Shown here: piece after piece, positions 1 to 8,304 of the stretch
Layout: every line of letters starts with the position of its first letter
Position numbering within the stretch: the stretch's first letter is position 1
Source: Candidatus Bathyarchaeota archaeon
GTDB taxonomy: Archaea; Thermoproteota; Bathyarchaeia; Bathyarchaeales; Bathycorpusculaceae
Reading direction: 5' to 3'
DNA: 64,000 nt
NCBI GenBank assembly: GCA_026014665.1
Contig: JAOZHX010000022.1
Location: forward strand, 1-64,000
Position numbers and translations under genes: made by a program
Notes under the pieces: generated by a model
Databases searched by the model: none
What the model was told of the DNA's origin: nothing
What the model saw: the letters and a program-made list of their open reading frames with translations, nothing else

Positions 1-142
1 AGTAAAAGGCAGTAATTGCTTTTTTTGATTGCAACCTGTTTAGATGCCTGTTACGGTGTGGCACAAGATAATCACACTACACTCTCAGCATGGTTCCATG
101 TTGGGGTAGCGGCGGTGTGAGTGTGGCAGAATGTTGAAGGGA
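1..142 (+). repeat. Dispersed structured repeat, copy A (cut by window edge)
   Basis: This stretch matches two other places in the window (copies B and C) over an ordered set of blocks: a TTGCTTTTT block, a GGTGTGGCACAAGA block, CATGG near the middle, and a TGTGGCAGAATGTTGAAGGG end block. The 5' part of the element lies outside the window. The GGTGTGG block can pair with TCACACT 10 nt later, using two G-U pairs, at the place where copy C has a perfect GGTGTGG/CCACACC stem. No credible protein is encoded here; the ORF track entry on the minus strand is incidental. Confidence 0.6.
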
Positions 143-1003
143 CCCAAAACTAATACATCGAAAGGGGGAAGGAAACGGCAAACAATAAAGAATCAGGAGC
201 AATCTAAACTTAGGAGTATTCTTGTGGATTAGAGCGTTGCCTTTTAACCGTTGAATCCTTAGGCTCAAACTCAAAACCGAATTTAGCTAAGCTCAGGATA
301 GTTGCGGTAGGTGAAAAATAGCCGGCTATCACCGACTTAATTTTTGCTGAATCAACGTTGAAACTTACTCACGAGATCAAGATAATTTTTTGATAAACCA
401 AAACATCATTGTGAGAGAAGATTTTGCCGGAACAACCGAAGCTGCCAATTAATCGTTGAAATAACTCGTTTTAACTTACAGGGGTGTTTTTCAAACTGAA
501 AAGGCAGTTGATGTTAACGCCTAAAACTAAATTGACCAAACGATGTCTTGTTTAGCTGATGATAAACAACAGGTAAACAACGGTGTGTCGATAGAAGTAT
601 TTACGTAAAAACGCCTGTTTTAAAGGTTATTTAGCTGTAAACGGAATGGTTAGAGCTTGTTTTGAGCCGAACTGGATAAACCTTGAAACTGGCGTAACTT
701 TTAGCGTAGGATTCTAAATTGAAAGCTTTGAAAATAGGCTTAATTGTTGAAAAAACCTTGATTTAGCCTTTTTATCTTCTAGTCATGCCTCTTGGCATGG
801 GGAATATCGGAGCCTCATATAAGTACCTCCGAAAATCTCCATGCGAAGCAAATGCGTGTTTTTTCGGCTTAACTTCGATGTCTTTTAGTCGTTTTTGGCG
901 GGTTGATGCGAACTCTATTTTTGAGCATGTTAATTCAATTTATGTGAGGGTTGTTGGCGGGCACTAGATTGCGTTGTTATTGCTGCACGGGAGTTAATGG
1001 CTG

Positions 1004-1027
1004 TGTTTGGTTGATGCTTTTGTATAC
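1004..1027 (+). repeat. 24-bp repeat, copy 1
   Basis: The core TTTGGTTGATGCTTTTGTAT and its flanks are identical over 24 bp to copies at 5257 (minus) and 8104 (plus), and similar to 1281 (minus). This copy and the one at 1281 face each other across about 300 bp of gene-free DNA. Confidence 0.75.
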
Positions 1028-1280
1028 GTTTTGAGTTGAAAGCGCTTCTTCTACTCTTGCAGCCGACGTAGCGTGGGTTTTGTCTTTGTTTAAGGCCTTG
1101 TTTTGATCTCTTTTATTGTATTGGCAGCAAACTTTTGAAGCGCTTGGTGTAGGCTATATGGCAGATATTTTTGAGATCTGTATGTTGACAGCACCATGAT
1201 CAGTGGCTCTGGTTGCATATTTATTACGCCTCGTAATGCCCATCACTGACCTGCTCCAGCGTCACTATCACTAACTCATA

Positions 1281-1304
1281 GTATACAAAAGCATCGCCAA
1301 GACA
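1281..1304 (-). repeat. 24-bp repeat, divergent copy 2
   Basis: The first 15 bases on the plus strand, GTATACAAAAGCATC, match the other copies exactly. The distal 9 bases differ in part. It is inverted relative to copy 1, so the two would form imperfect terminal inverted repeats of a 301-bp segment. Confidence 0.55.
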
Positions 1305-1382
1305 CATTTTTTGTTCTCTTAGGGAACAAATTTTATCTTCAATAACAGCCTAATTTAGCTCTCACTTGGAGGCAGACCGCTG

Positions 1383-1820
1383 TTGAGTCGGGAGATTGAT
1401 CGCATAAAACTGCGGCGTTGGCGCAAACGTGGTTTCTATAGCGAAACCGTACTTGTAAAGTTACTTCAAAAAAAAGGCTACTACGCCGTTCGCGTTCCAG
1501 TCAGTAACCCCAGCCTCAACCCTTTGCCAGATATAATGGCGCGACGAGGCCAGCATCTATTTGCCTTTGAAGTCAAAAATGCAACGTACTATGCCTATTT
1601 CCCAAAACAGCAGATCGATAAGTTGTTTCGCTTTCTCGACGAATTTATACCTTCAGGGATAGAAACAAAGCATGCGGTAGTCGCAGCTCATCTAGGTAAA
1701 CGATGGTTATTTAAGGAAATAAGCTGGGCAGATTGGCAAAAAGATAAGCTGCCTGAGAAGGTTCGGATTCTCAAACGGGACCGAGGAAATTTAAACATTG
1801 AAACATGCTATTTACAATAG
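1383..1820 (+). CDS. hjc: Archaeal Holliday junction resolvase Hjc
   Basis: A 145-aa protein of the archaeal Hjc family, which cuts four-way DNA junctions in recombination and fork repair. The nuclease core is visible in order: GFYSE near residues 17-21 (catalytic Glu), YYAVRVPVS, PDIMA at about 49-53 (metal-binding Asp) and AFEVKN at about 61-66 (the E-x-K pair). The start is TTG, supported by GGAGG ten bases upstream. A basic N-terminal tail of about 15 residues precedes the fold. It stands alone, with a long gene-free region upstream and an ABC transporter operon about 100 bp downstream. Family identity is strong; membership of Hjc rather than the related Hje is inferred from the motif context. 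Confidence 0.88.
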   Translation: MSREIDRIKLRRWRKRGFYSETVLVKLLQKKGYYAVRVPVSNPSLNPLPDIMARRGQHLFAFEVKNATYYAYFPKQQIDKLFRFLDEFIPSGIETKHAVVAAHLGKRWLFKEISWADWQKDKLPEKVRILKRDRGNLNIETCYLQ

Positions 1821-1917
1821 AACACTCCAAGTCAAAACAATGAAATGCGAATGTAACTTAAAATTATTAGTTTAAAAGCAATCTCTAACTTAAGGTAAAG
1901 CAGACAGGAGAACGTAA

Positions 1918-2610
1918 ATGATCCAAAACGATGATTCCATGGTTGTTACGCACGCCGTAGAAAAAACCTATCAGGTAGGCACAGGCAAAATTAAAGTTTT
2001 AACAGACATAAGCATCAGCATTCCAAAGGGCAGTTTTGTAGTGCTTGGCGGTCCCTCGGGCTCAGGCAAAACCACCCTTCTTAACATCATCGGAGGCCTA
2101 GACAAACCGACCAAAGGCACAGTCATGGTTGGAGGAGAAGACTTAACCGAGCAAGACGAGGACTTTCTTGCAGATTTCCGCTGTAACCATGTAGGCTTTG
2201 TGTTCCAAGCATACAACCTTGTATCAACCTTAACCGTGGCAGAGAACATCGCCTTTCCAATGGAATGGCTTCAGAAACCTGGAGCAGAAATTGAAAAACG
2301 CATTACTGACCTCTTAAAGATGGTTGGTTTAACGCACCGCGAAAACCATTTTCCTTCACAGTTAAGCGGTGGAGAACAGCAGCGGGTTGCTTTTGCCAGG
2401 GCGCTTGCTAATGACCCAGAAATTATTCTTGCCGACGAACCAACCGGAAACTTAGATATAAATAACGCTCAAAAAATCACCCAAGTCCTCCAACTTTTAA
2501 AAGATCAAGGCAAAACTGTTATCGTTTCCACCCATGACCCAGAAATTCGTCGGTTAGCAGACCAAGTTTTCATTTTAGATGAAGGCAAATTGGCGAGCGC
2601 CGATGAATAG
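1918..2610 (+). CDS. ABC transporter ATP-binding protein (MacB/LolD type)
   Basis: A 230-aa ATPase subunit of the MacB/LolD-type ABC class, acting on the cytoplasmic face of the membrane with the FtsX-type permease encoded next. Walker A reads [10 protein letters not shown] near residue 44, the signature is LSGGEQQR near 148, and Walker B with the following turn is IILADEPTG. The H-loop histidine is in VSTHDPE. ATG is preceded by AGGAG seven bases upstream. Its last codons overlap the permease start, so the two are probably translated together. The substrate is unknown; such pairs usually export lipids, peptides or drugs, or act mechanically on the envelope. Confidence 0.9.
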   Translation: MIQNDDSMVVTHAVEKTYQVGTGKIKVLTDISISIPKGSFVVLGGPSGSGKTTLLNIIGGLDKPTKGTVMVGGEDLTEQDEDFLADFRCNHVGFVFQAYNLVSTLTVAENIAFPMEWLQKPGAEIEKRITDLLKMVGLTHRENHFPSQLSGGEQQRVAFARALANDPEIILADEPTGNLDINNAQKITQVLQLLKDQGKTVIVSTHDPEIRRLADQVFILDEGKLASADE

Positions 2611-4477
2611 CGCACATTTCCCAACCAACGACCTAATTAGGCGAAGACTGCAAACTAGCTTAGCAATAACAAGTTTAACGTTAAGCATTGGTTCAACTTT
2701 GTTTCTTTTGCTGTTTAGCAACCGTTTGGGTTTAGGCATCGCGGCTACTTCAGGTACGATGACGCTTGGTTTGAGAGCGCTTTTTGGTCAATTTATCTTA
2801 TTCATAGGCGTTCTGATTTTTATCGTCGGCGCAGTTTTGACATCTTTTATCGTGTTCTTGATGATGGCGCAGCGCACCCGAGACTTTGGCTTGATTAAAG
2901 CTGCTGGATGCCCAAACAGTTTAGTCGCAGGTTACTTCATGTCTGAACTTTTAATTTTGGCGTTGCTTGGCTGCATTTTAGGCGTCATGTTGGGTTTTTT
3001 AGCAGATTTTATAGTGGCTAACGCTATCTTGGGAAGCTATTCGTTGCCAAATTTTTGGTTTGCCCCCATAGTTTTTATAACATTCTTTATCCTTGCCTTT
3101 GCTTTTGGGTTGCAACCGATCCTCAAAGCATCGCGGATGTCGCCGATTAAGGCGCTTTCGCATATAGAGTATTATGGGTTAACAGTTAGCGGCAAACATA
3201 AGCCGTTATCGAGGCGGGGGATAACCTTGCGGATTGCAGCTCGGAGCCTCGCTCGTCGCCAATCAGCAAGCATACGCATTGTGATCTTGCTGTCTGTTGT
3301 GTTTGTTTTGCTTACTGTTTCGATTGCTGGAGGCATAATTGCTAAAGACACAACAACTTCGTGGATACAAAAGACCACGGCAAGCGACACCGTTGCCATC
3401 GCTCAACGCAGCATGGGTAACCAATATAAGCTGCTCCTGTCGACATTCACTGGCGTCAAAGAAACAAGTAACTTCAACTATACAAACCCAGACTTATCCA
3501 TTCCTGATTCGGTTATCCAGATACTAACCTCTTCTCCACACGTAAAAGTGGTTGATTCCCGATTAGTTACCTTTGAACGCCTAAAGGAAATCTCCAATTT
3601 CACCATCAACCCTGAGACGTTGGAGACGTTTCCTGTGGGCGATAGCCGAGAAGGCGATTCTCTCGTTATCGGCATTGATGCGCAGAAAGTCACGGGGGCA
3701 TGGTCCATTAAAGGTCGTTTCTTGAGTGAGAACGGCGACTTTGACGCAATCATCGGCGACTCAATCTCTCAAAGCATGTTCTATCCGCACCCAAGTCGCT
3801 ACGTTGTTCTCTCCGACCCACTGCTTGAGAGTTTAAGCTTTAAAAATAGCACATTTAACATTGTCGGCATATGCGTTGATCCCCTAAACAACGGGTTTGT
3901 AACTTACGTTCCACTAGAAAAACTACAGAACGCCACCGGCATAACCAACCCTAACATACTGTTTGTCAGTATATACAGCGGTAGTGACCGGACTGCAGTC
4001 TTAGAGGCAATACGCAGCACGGTCCAAACAATAGACCCAGGATTAGATGTATTTGATTTCAGCGAAGTAGTGCAGCAAAACGCAGCTTTCTTATCTTCAA
4101 CTTGGCAAACAATCCTGCTCTTGCCTATCTTAACCTTAGTTTCTGCTGCTCTCAGCCTCGTCGGTAACATGATGCTCACCGTGGAGGACCAACGCCAAGA
4201 GTTCGCTATTTTGCGTGCAATCGGCGCTAAACCGAAAATTATCATCAATATTTCAGCCATTCAAAGCGCTATCTCGCTTATCTCAAGTTTAGCTATCGGG
4301 CTTTCAGTCGGCATCATCATAACGGCGATTATTTTAATGGCCAATCCATTAGTGACTAGCATGACCGTTCTGTTCATTTCTCTGTGGCTTGCCTTAACAC
4401 TAATCGGAATGTTCTTCTTGAGTCTCTGGCCAGCATTTAGACTTTCAAAGACGGCAATCCTCAAAATCATGACTTAA
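2603..4477 (+). CDS. ABC transporter permease with two FtsX domains
   Basis: A membrane permease of about 624 aa partnering the ATPase just upstream. I chose ATG at 2603, which overlaps the ATPase stop by 8 bp. The ORF-track start at 2579 lies deeper inside the ATPase gene. A first helix at the N terminus is followed by an FtsX block of three helices (with the TRDFGLIKAAG coupling segment), a fourth helix, then a large extracytoplasmic region of about 250 residues. A second FtsX block follows near the C terminus (QRQEFAILRAIGA coupling segment plus three helices). Both coupling segments are typical of MacB-like permeases. The 3' end overlaps the convergent gene at 4445 by 33 bp. The transported molecule cannot be told. 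Confidence 0.85.
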   Translation: MNSAHFPTNDLIRRRLQTSLAITSLTLSIGSTLFLLLFSNRLGLGIAATSGTMTLGLRALFGQFILFIGVLIFIVGAVLTSFIVFLMMAQRTRDFGLIKAAGCPNSLVAGYFMSELLILALLGCILGVMLGFLADFIVANAILGSYSLPNFWFAPIVFITFFILAFAFGLQPILKASRMSPIKALSHIEYYGLTVSGKHKPLSRRGITLRIAARSLARRQSASIRIVILLSVVFVLLTVSIAGGIIAKDTTTSWIQKTTASDTVAIAQRSMGNQYKLLLSTFTGVKETSNFNYTNPDLSIPDSVIQILTSSPHVKVVDSRLVTFERLKEISNFTINPETLETFPVGDSREGDSLVIGIDAQKVTGAWSIKGRFLSENGDFDAIIGDSISQSMFYPHPSRYVVLSDPLLESLSFKNSTFNIVGICVDPLNNGFVTYVPLEKLQNATGITNPNILFVSIYSGSDRTAVLEAIRSTVQTIDPGLDVFDFSEVVQQNAAFLSSTWQTILLLPILTLVSAALSLVGNMMLTVEDQRQEFAILRAIGAKPKIIINISAIQSAISLISSLAIGLSVGIIITAIILMANPLVTSMTVLFISLWLALTLIGMFFLSLWPAFRLSKTAILKIMT

Positions 4478-5179
4478 TGTCTTAAAGTTTTTATGATAAA
4501 CCTGCAAATTTTCCAGGTACGCTGGCATTTGGCTGATGAAATCCTGCATCTGCAACACTGGGACAATGGGCACTTTACCATGGAACTTTTGAGAGCTGGG
4601 CAAAAGGGAAAGCACAGCTGGGATGAATTTGGCTTTTTCCCAACGTGTACATTCAAAGTTTAAAGAAATATTCGGCAACGACTCTGAAAAGGCGTATGTT
4701 CGCTGAGCTTGCTCTTGAGCGATTCGTGCCGCAACTGACGCCGCCATTGCCCTTTGCCAATGTTTGCAATCCACACATATGACCAACGGCTTTTTGCAGC
4801 CAATCACATCAATTTCCCACCTACGTCCCCCATGCTTAAACCGCACATTCTTATAAACAACATATCCATTGTTTTTTAATGCTAACGCTCCGATTTCTTC
4901 AAATTCTTGCCAGCAAAGCAAATCACTGATAAGTTGAACATCGGCGCCCAAGGATGCGGCTTTAACGGCTAACTGGAGCCTTCCTTGGCTTTCGATCACA
5001 ACGCTGTCCGATCTCAAATAAAGGAGCCCTTCGTTTTGCAGTTTTTCAAGCAATTCTACTGCAACCGCCGTAGGGAGCCGAGCGTGCTGTTTGACATTTT
5101 CAATTAAAACCAACCCATTCTTTGTCGTTTTGAGGAGCGAAATTACAAGATTACGTTCAACACTCAAAGCAATCAGCAC
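4445..5179 (-). CDS. Winged-helix plus PD-(D/E)XK-like nuclease protein
   Basis: A 244-aa protein, not assigned to a named family with certainty. The N-terminal 60-70 residues (ERNLVISLL, LPTAVAVELLEKLQNEGLL) read as a winged-helix DNA-binding domain. The middle carries a restriction-endonuclease-like core: GGRRWEIDVIG, then VICVDCKHW, giving the E-x-D and D-x-K spacing of PD-(D/E)XK enzymes. Similar archaeal proteins are generally annotated as restriction endonuclease-like. It lies convergent to the ABC permease and shares 33 bp of 3' coding sequence with it. No methyltransferase is nearby, so a classical restriction-modification role is unlikely. DNA repair or an RNA/DNA processing role is an open guess. 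Confidence 0.6.
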   Translation of the reverse strand: MLIALSVERNLVISLLKTTKNGLVLIENVKQHARLPTAVAVELLEKLQNEGLLYLRSDSVVIESQGRLQLAVKAASLGADVQLISDLLCWQEFEEIGALALKNNGYVVYKNVRFKHGGRRWEIDVIGCKKPLVICVDCKHWQRAMAASVAARIAQEQAQRTYAFSESLPNISLNFECTRWEKAKFIPAVLSLLPSSQKFHGKVPIVPVLQMQDFISQMPAYLENLQVYHKNFKTLSHDFEDCRL

Positions 5180-5256
5180 CCAAATTATACACTAAGAACG
5201 CAAAAAGTTCGGTTAGTGACCTGAAATACAAAGAAGGGCACCTCAGCAGGAGAGCT

Positions 5257-5280
5257 GTATACAAAAGCATCAACCAAACA
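5257..5280 (-). repeat. 24-bp repeat, copy 3
   Basis: Read on the minus strand it is identical to copies 1 and 4. With copy 4 the identity extends to 28 bp. It lies in the gap between the nuclease-like gene and nnr. Confidence 0.75.
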
Positions 5281-5976
5281 TACTTTTTTAACCCGGAATC
5301 CCAACCCTGCAATCAACATATCTATGAATTATCCATCATCAACCTTAAAAAATAATCTTTAGAAATTTCTCCAAATCTGCAAAACATCTGAGAACGCAGC
5401 CTTCGTATCTCGTAGCGTAAGAAAACCCTTGAAGCTACGCCGAATTATCACTGTATCAATCATTTCAGCGATCAGATGCAACGGTTTTTTAACTTTTTAA
5501 TGTAAAAAATGTACGTTCGACCGCCTTTCGTATGCCTACCTGAGGTTTTAGAAACATTCAAAGAACAAGAAGAGCTATTCCTAATGCATTAACTAGCGGA
5601 AGAAAAAGCCAAAATGAGGCGTGCGTAATACAAACAGCAATTTTGGCAGGCATTTGGCACACTCAATTTGCCGGTTTTTGCTCACTTGAGACGCATTTTA
5701 ATTCGTGGTCAGAACAGGCTTAAGGCTGTTTTGTTGTTTTTTGTAAGCATTGCTCGTATTTCGCAGTCACTGAGTATGCCTTCAGCAGGATTTTTGTGTT
5801 ATGGAGTTGTTGAGGACAGGTTTTTGGGCTTTTGAATTTTTCTTTGGCAGTAGAGACTGCATGATTATATAAGGTTCGCTGCTTTTCGTTTTCCTATGCC
5901 GCATCAGCCCTTGAAGAAAGATACTAATCGCGTCTTTTGGAGGTGCTTTTGTAAACCGTTCAAGGATAGCCTTATC

Positions 5977-5985
5977 TTTTAATAC
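5977..5985 (+). promoter_or_regulatory. Probable TATA element of nnr
   Basis: TTTTAATAC lies 26-34 bp before the ATG of nnr. No ribosome-binding sequence is seen between it and the start, which suggests a leaderless transcript as is common in archaea. Confidence 0.4.
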
Positions 5986-6010
5986 ATACAATACTCCTCA
6001 GGCATCCAAC

Positions 6011-7552
6011 ATGCAAGCAAAAAATAAGATTCCAACAATAACCAGCCGTGAAATGCGCGCCCTCGAAATAAACGCTGAATACTTCGGCATAAACCTCCTC
6101 CAACTCATGGAAAACGCTGGGCGAAGTGTTGCACAGGAAATCGTTTGCCGTTTCCAAAAGAATAAGAAAGCGGTGATTTTTTGTGGGTTAGGCGGGAATG
6201 GAGGCGACGGCTTTGTTGTTGCAAGGCATCTTTTGTCGTCAGGTTTTGAGGTTACGGTTGTTTTGGTTGGCAGAGGCCGAGAAATCAGTCACCCGGCAGC
6301 TTTATGCAACTGGGGTATATTGCAATCTCTTCAAGGAAAAGTTGTGTTGTTTGAGGTAACAGATAGTTCAGCGATTCCAAAAGTCAATGGTGGCTTAGTT
6401 GTTGATGCTTTGCTGGGGACGGGAACAAAAGGGAAACTTAAAGCGCGTATATCACAGGTGGTTGATTACATTAATTCTTTGGGTGGCTTCAAAATTGCAG
6501 TCGACGTGCCAACAGGCATAGATTCTGATACTGGAGAAGTCTTAGGCAACGCCATAAAAGCAGATTTAACCATAACTTTCCATAAGGCAAAGTTAGGCTT
6601 GGAAAAAGCTAAAAAATACGTTGGCGAACTCGTTGTAGCTGACATAGGTTTACCTCTGGAGTTCGAGCGGTTTGCTGGTCCTGGCGATGTTTTACTTGCC
6701 AAAAAGCCGCGTGCTCCGACAGCGCATAAAGGCGATTTTGGGCGGCTACTCGTCATTGGCGGAAGCGAAGTTTTCTCTGGCGCGCCCACGTTGGTTTCAT
6801 TGGCTGCCCTGCGCACGGGAGTGGACATTGCTTATGTTGCTTCGCCAACTAAGACTGCCTACGCAATCGCATCCATGTCACCTGACCTTATAACCATAAA
6901 GCTTGAGGGAAACAACCTCAAACCCAGCAACATAGAAACGCTCAAGCCTTACATAGGCATGGTGGATGCTGTTGTCATGGGACCAGGATTAGGCTTAAAC
7001 CCTGAAACCCAACAATTCGTCAAAGAATGCGTCGCCGAAGTTGAAGAAGCTGAAAAACCCTTGCTCTTGGATGCAGATGGCTTGAAAGCATTTGCCAAGT
7101 TTAAGCGTCAGCTAAAAGTGCCGCTGGTTTTGACACCACACGCAGGCGAATACGCCATCCTCACAGGAGAAGAGCTACCAGAAAATTTAGAAGATAAAGC
7201 TGCAGCAATCCAGAAGGCAGCTAAAAAACTCAAAGCAACCATTCTGGTAAAGGGCAAAGTGGACATTATCTGCGACGCAGAACGCGTCAAGTTGAATTTC
7301 ACGGGGAACCCAGGTATGACTGTAGGGGGTACAGGCGACGTGCTCAGCGGGGTAGTTGGCGCTTTGTTAGCTCAAAAAGTCAATGTGTTTGAAGCGGCGG
7401 TTGCTGGTGCATTTGTAAATGGTGCGGCAGGCGATTTTGTGGCAAGTGAATTTGGTTTTCATATGGTTGCCACTGACATCGTTGAGTGGATTCCAAAAGT
7501 GTTCGAGGACCCGATGAGCCATTTGAAGGTGCGCAAACCAAGTGGAAACTGA
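6011..7552 (+). CDS. nnr: Bifunctional NAD(P)H-hydrate repair enzyme Nnr
   Basis: A 513-aa cytosolic enzyme repairing damaged NADH/NADPH hydrates. The N-terminal half (about 1-220) is the YjeF_N epimerase: TSREMRALE at the start, LMENAGRSVA, then GLGGNGGDGFVVAR and DVPTGIDSDTG. The C-terminal half is the ADP/ATP-dependent dehydratase of the ribokinase fold: HKGDFGRLLVIGG, VMGPGLG, LLLDADGLKA, LTPHAGEY and the catalytic GNPGMTVGGTGDVLSG. The length matches the usual fused enzyme. It overlaps tsr3 by 11 bp, so both are probably co-transcribed. It has no ribosome site but a TATA-like box at the right distance. Confidence 0.95.
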   Translation: MQAKNKIPTITSREMRALEINAEYFGINLLQLMENAGRSVAQEIVCRFQKNKKAVIFCGLGGNGGDGFVVARHLLSSGFEVTVVLVGRGREISHPAALCNWGILQSLQGKVVLFEVTDSSAIPKVNGGLVVDALLGTGTKGKLKARISQVVDYINSLGGFKIAVDVPTGIDSDTGEVLGNAIKADLTITFHKAKLGLEKAKKYVGELVVADIGLPLEFERFAGPGDVLLAKKPRAPTAHKGDFGRLLVIGGSEVFSGAPTLVSLAALRTGVDIAYVASPTKTAYAIASMSPDLITIKLEGNNLKPSNIETLKPYIGMVDAVVMGPGLGLNPETQQFVKECVAEVEEAEKPLLLDADGLKAFAKFKRQLKVPLVLTPHAGEYAILTGEELPENLEDKAAAIQKAAKKLKATILVKGKVDIICDAERVKLNFTGNPGMTVGGTGDVLSGVVGALLAQKVNVFEAAVAGAFVNGAAGDFVASEFGFHMVATDIVEWIPKVFEDPMSHLKVRKPSGN

Positions 7553-8114
7553 CCAAGCGGCCCCAAATGCAGTTTCAGCTGTAAAAATCACCATTTATCA
7601 CGCAGCACAAGATGATCCCAAGAAAAACACTGCCCTGAGACTGAAACGTCGAGGATTAGCCAGGATTGTTTCTAAAGCACGCTTTTTGCCCAAACGCGCA
7701 ATCGTCTTGAACCCATTTGGCGAGATAGCGTTTTCTCCAGCAGACAGGGAGCGGCTTGAGCAGTTCGGGTTAGCTGCGTTGGATTGTAGTTGGGAGCATG
7801 CCCAAAAAGTCATGGGTGAACAAGTCAGAGGTACGAGTCGCTGCCTACCCATTCTGGTTGCGGCTAACCCAGTGAATTTTGGCAAACTAACCAAGTTAAG
7901 CACCGCTGAAGCACTCGCTGCTGCTCTCTATATTGCTGGATTCAAGACGCAAGCTGAGGGATTGCTGTCAGTTTTTACATGGGGTCACACTTTCTTTGAG
8001 CTTAACGGCGTTTTTCTTGATAATTATGCCATGGCTAAAGACAGCACCGACATAGTAGAGATGCAAAAGAGGCTTTTGCAAGGAAAAAATGTAAGTAACC
8101 CTATGTTTGGTTGA
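7542..8114 (+). CDS. tsr3: Tsr3, rRNA aminocarboxypropyltransferase (DUF367)
   Basis: A 190-aa protein of the Tsr3 family, which transfers the aminocarboxypropyl group of SAM onto a pseudouridine-derived base of small-subunit rRNA in archaea and eukaryotes. Recognisable blocks are HAAQDDPKKNTALRL near residue 20, ALDCSWEHA, LPILVAANPVNFGK, LSTAEALAAALYIAGF and LLSVFTWGHTF. The ATG lies inside the end of nnr, indicating translational coupling. The stop codon falls within a copy of the 24-bp repeat: the last residues (MFG) and the stop are read from repeat sequence. The repeat may therefore have been inserted at, or recruited to, the gene end. Confidence 0.93.
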   Translation: METDQAAPNAVSAVKITIYHAAQDDPKKNTALRLKRRGLARIVSKARFLPKRAIVLNPFGEIAFSPADRERLEQFGLAALDCSWEHAQKVMGEQVRGTSRCLPILVAANPVNFGKLTKLSTAEALAAALYIAGFKTQAEGLLSVFTWGHTFFELNGVFLDNYAMAKDSTDIVEMQKRLLQGKNVSNPMFG

Positions 8115-8127
8115 TGCTTTTGTATAC
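8104..8127 (+). repeat. 24-bp repeat, copy 4, overlapping the tsr3 stop codon
   Basis: Identical to copies 1 and 3 over 24 bp. The tsr3 reading frame ends inside it at TTTGGTTGA, so this repeat supplies the last codons and the stop. Confidence 0.75.
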
Positions 8128-8304
8128 AGAGTTGTTTGCTTGCATATGCCCATTTAGGAAGCTATTCATAGTCAGATAGCAAGCAGTTTGAGCGCATCTT
8201 CATACACTTTCTTAAATTAATACAAACAGGTCTCTTTCATCTGGGATTGAGTAACCAGAATATTAAAAAAAGAGAGGGTATGAGTGTTGAAGGTTCGCTC
8301 GTGT

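Larger units (their letters stand above)
143..1382. other. Long gene-free stretch upstream of hjc
   Basis: No convincing gene is visible in about 1.2 kb. The 60-codon ORF at 785-967 has no ribosome site and no recognisable pattern. The stretch contains two inverted copies of the short repeat described separately (1004 and 1281). Between them is a nested hairpin: ATTACG/CGTAAT with a 3-nt loop at 1223-1237, inside TCAGTG/CACTGA at 1200-1249. It may hold an untranslated RNA or remnants of a small non-autonomous element. Neither can be shown from sequence alone. Confidence 0.5.
5180..6010. other. Intergenic region of about 830 bp
   Basis: It holds one minus-strand copy of the 24-bp repeat at 5257-5280 and the nnr promoter at its right end. 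The 69-codon ORF at 5782-5991 on the minus strand starts at TTG with GAGGAG only 2 nt away, which is too close for normal initiation, and it matches nothing I know. I see no RNA gene. Confidence 0.45.

Noticed and set aside
785-967. 60-codon ORF in the left gene-free stretch
   Set aside because: No ribosome site, no recognisable domain, and composition like non-coding DNA.
5782-5991. 69-codon minus-strand ORF before nnr
   Set aside because: TTG start with GAGGAG only two bases away, overlapping the nnr promoter; no family resemblance.
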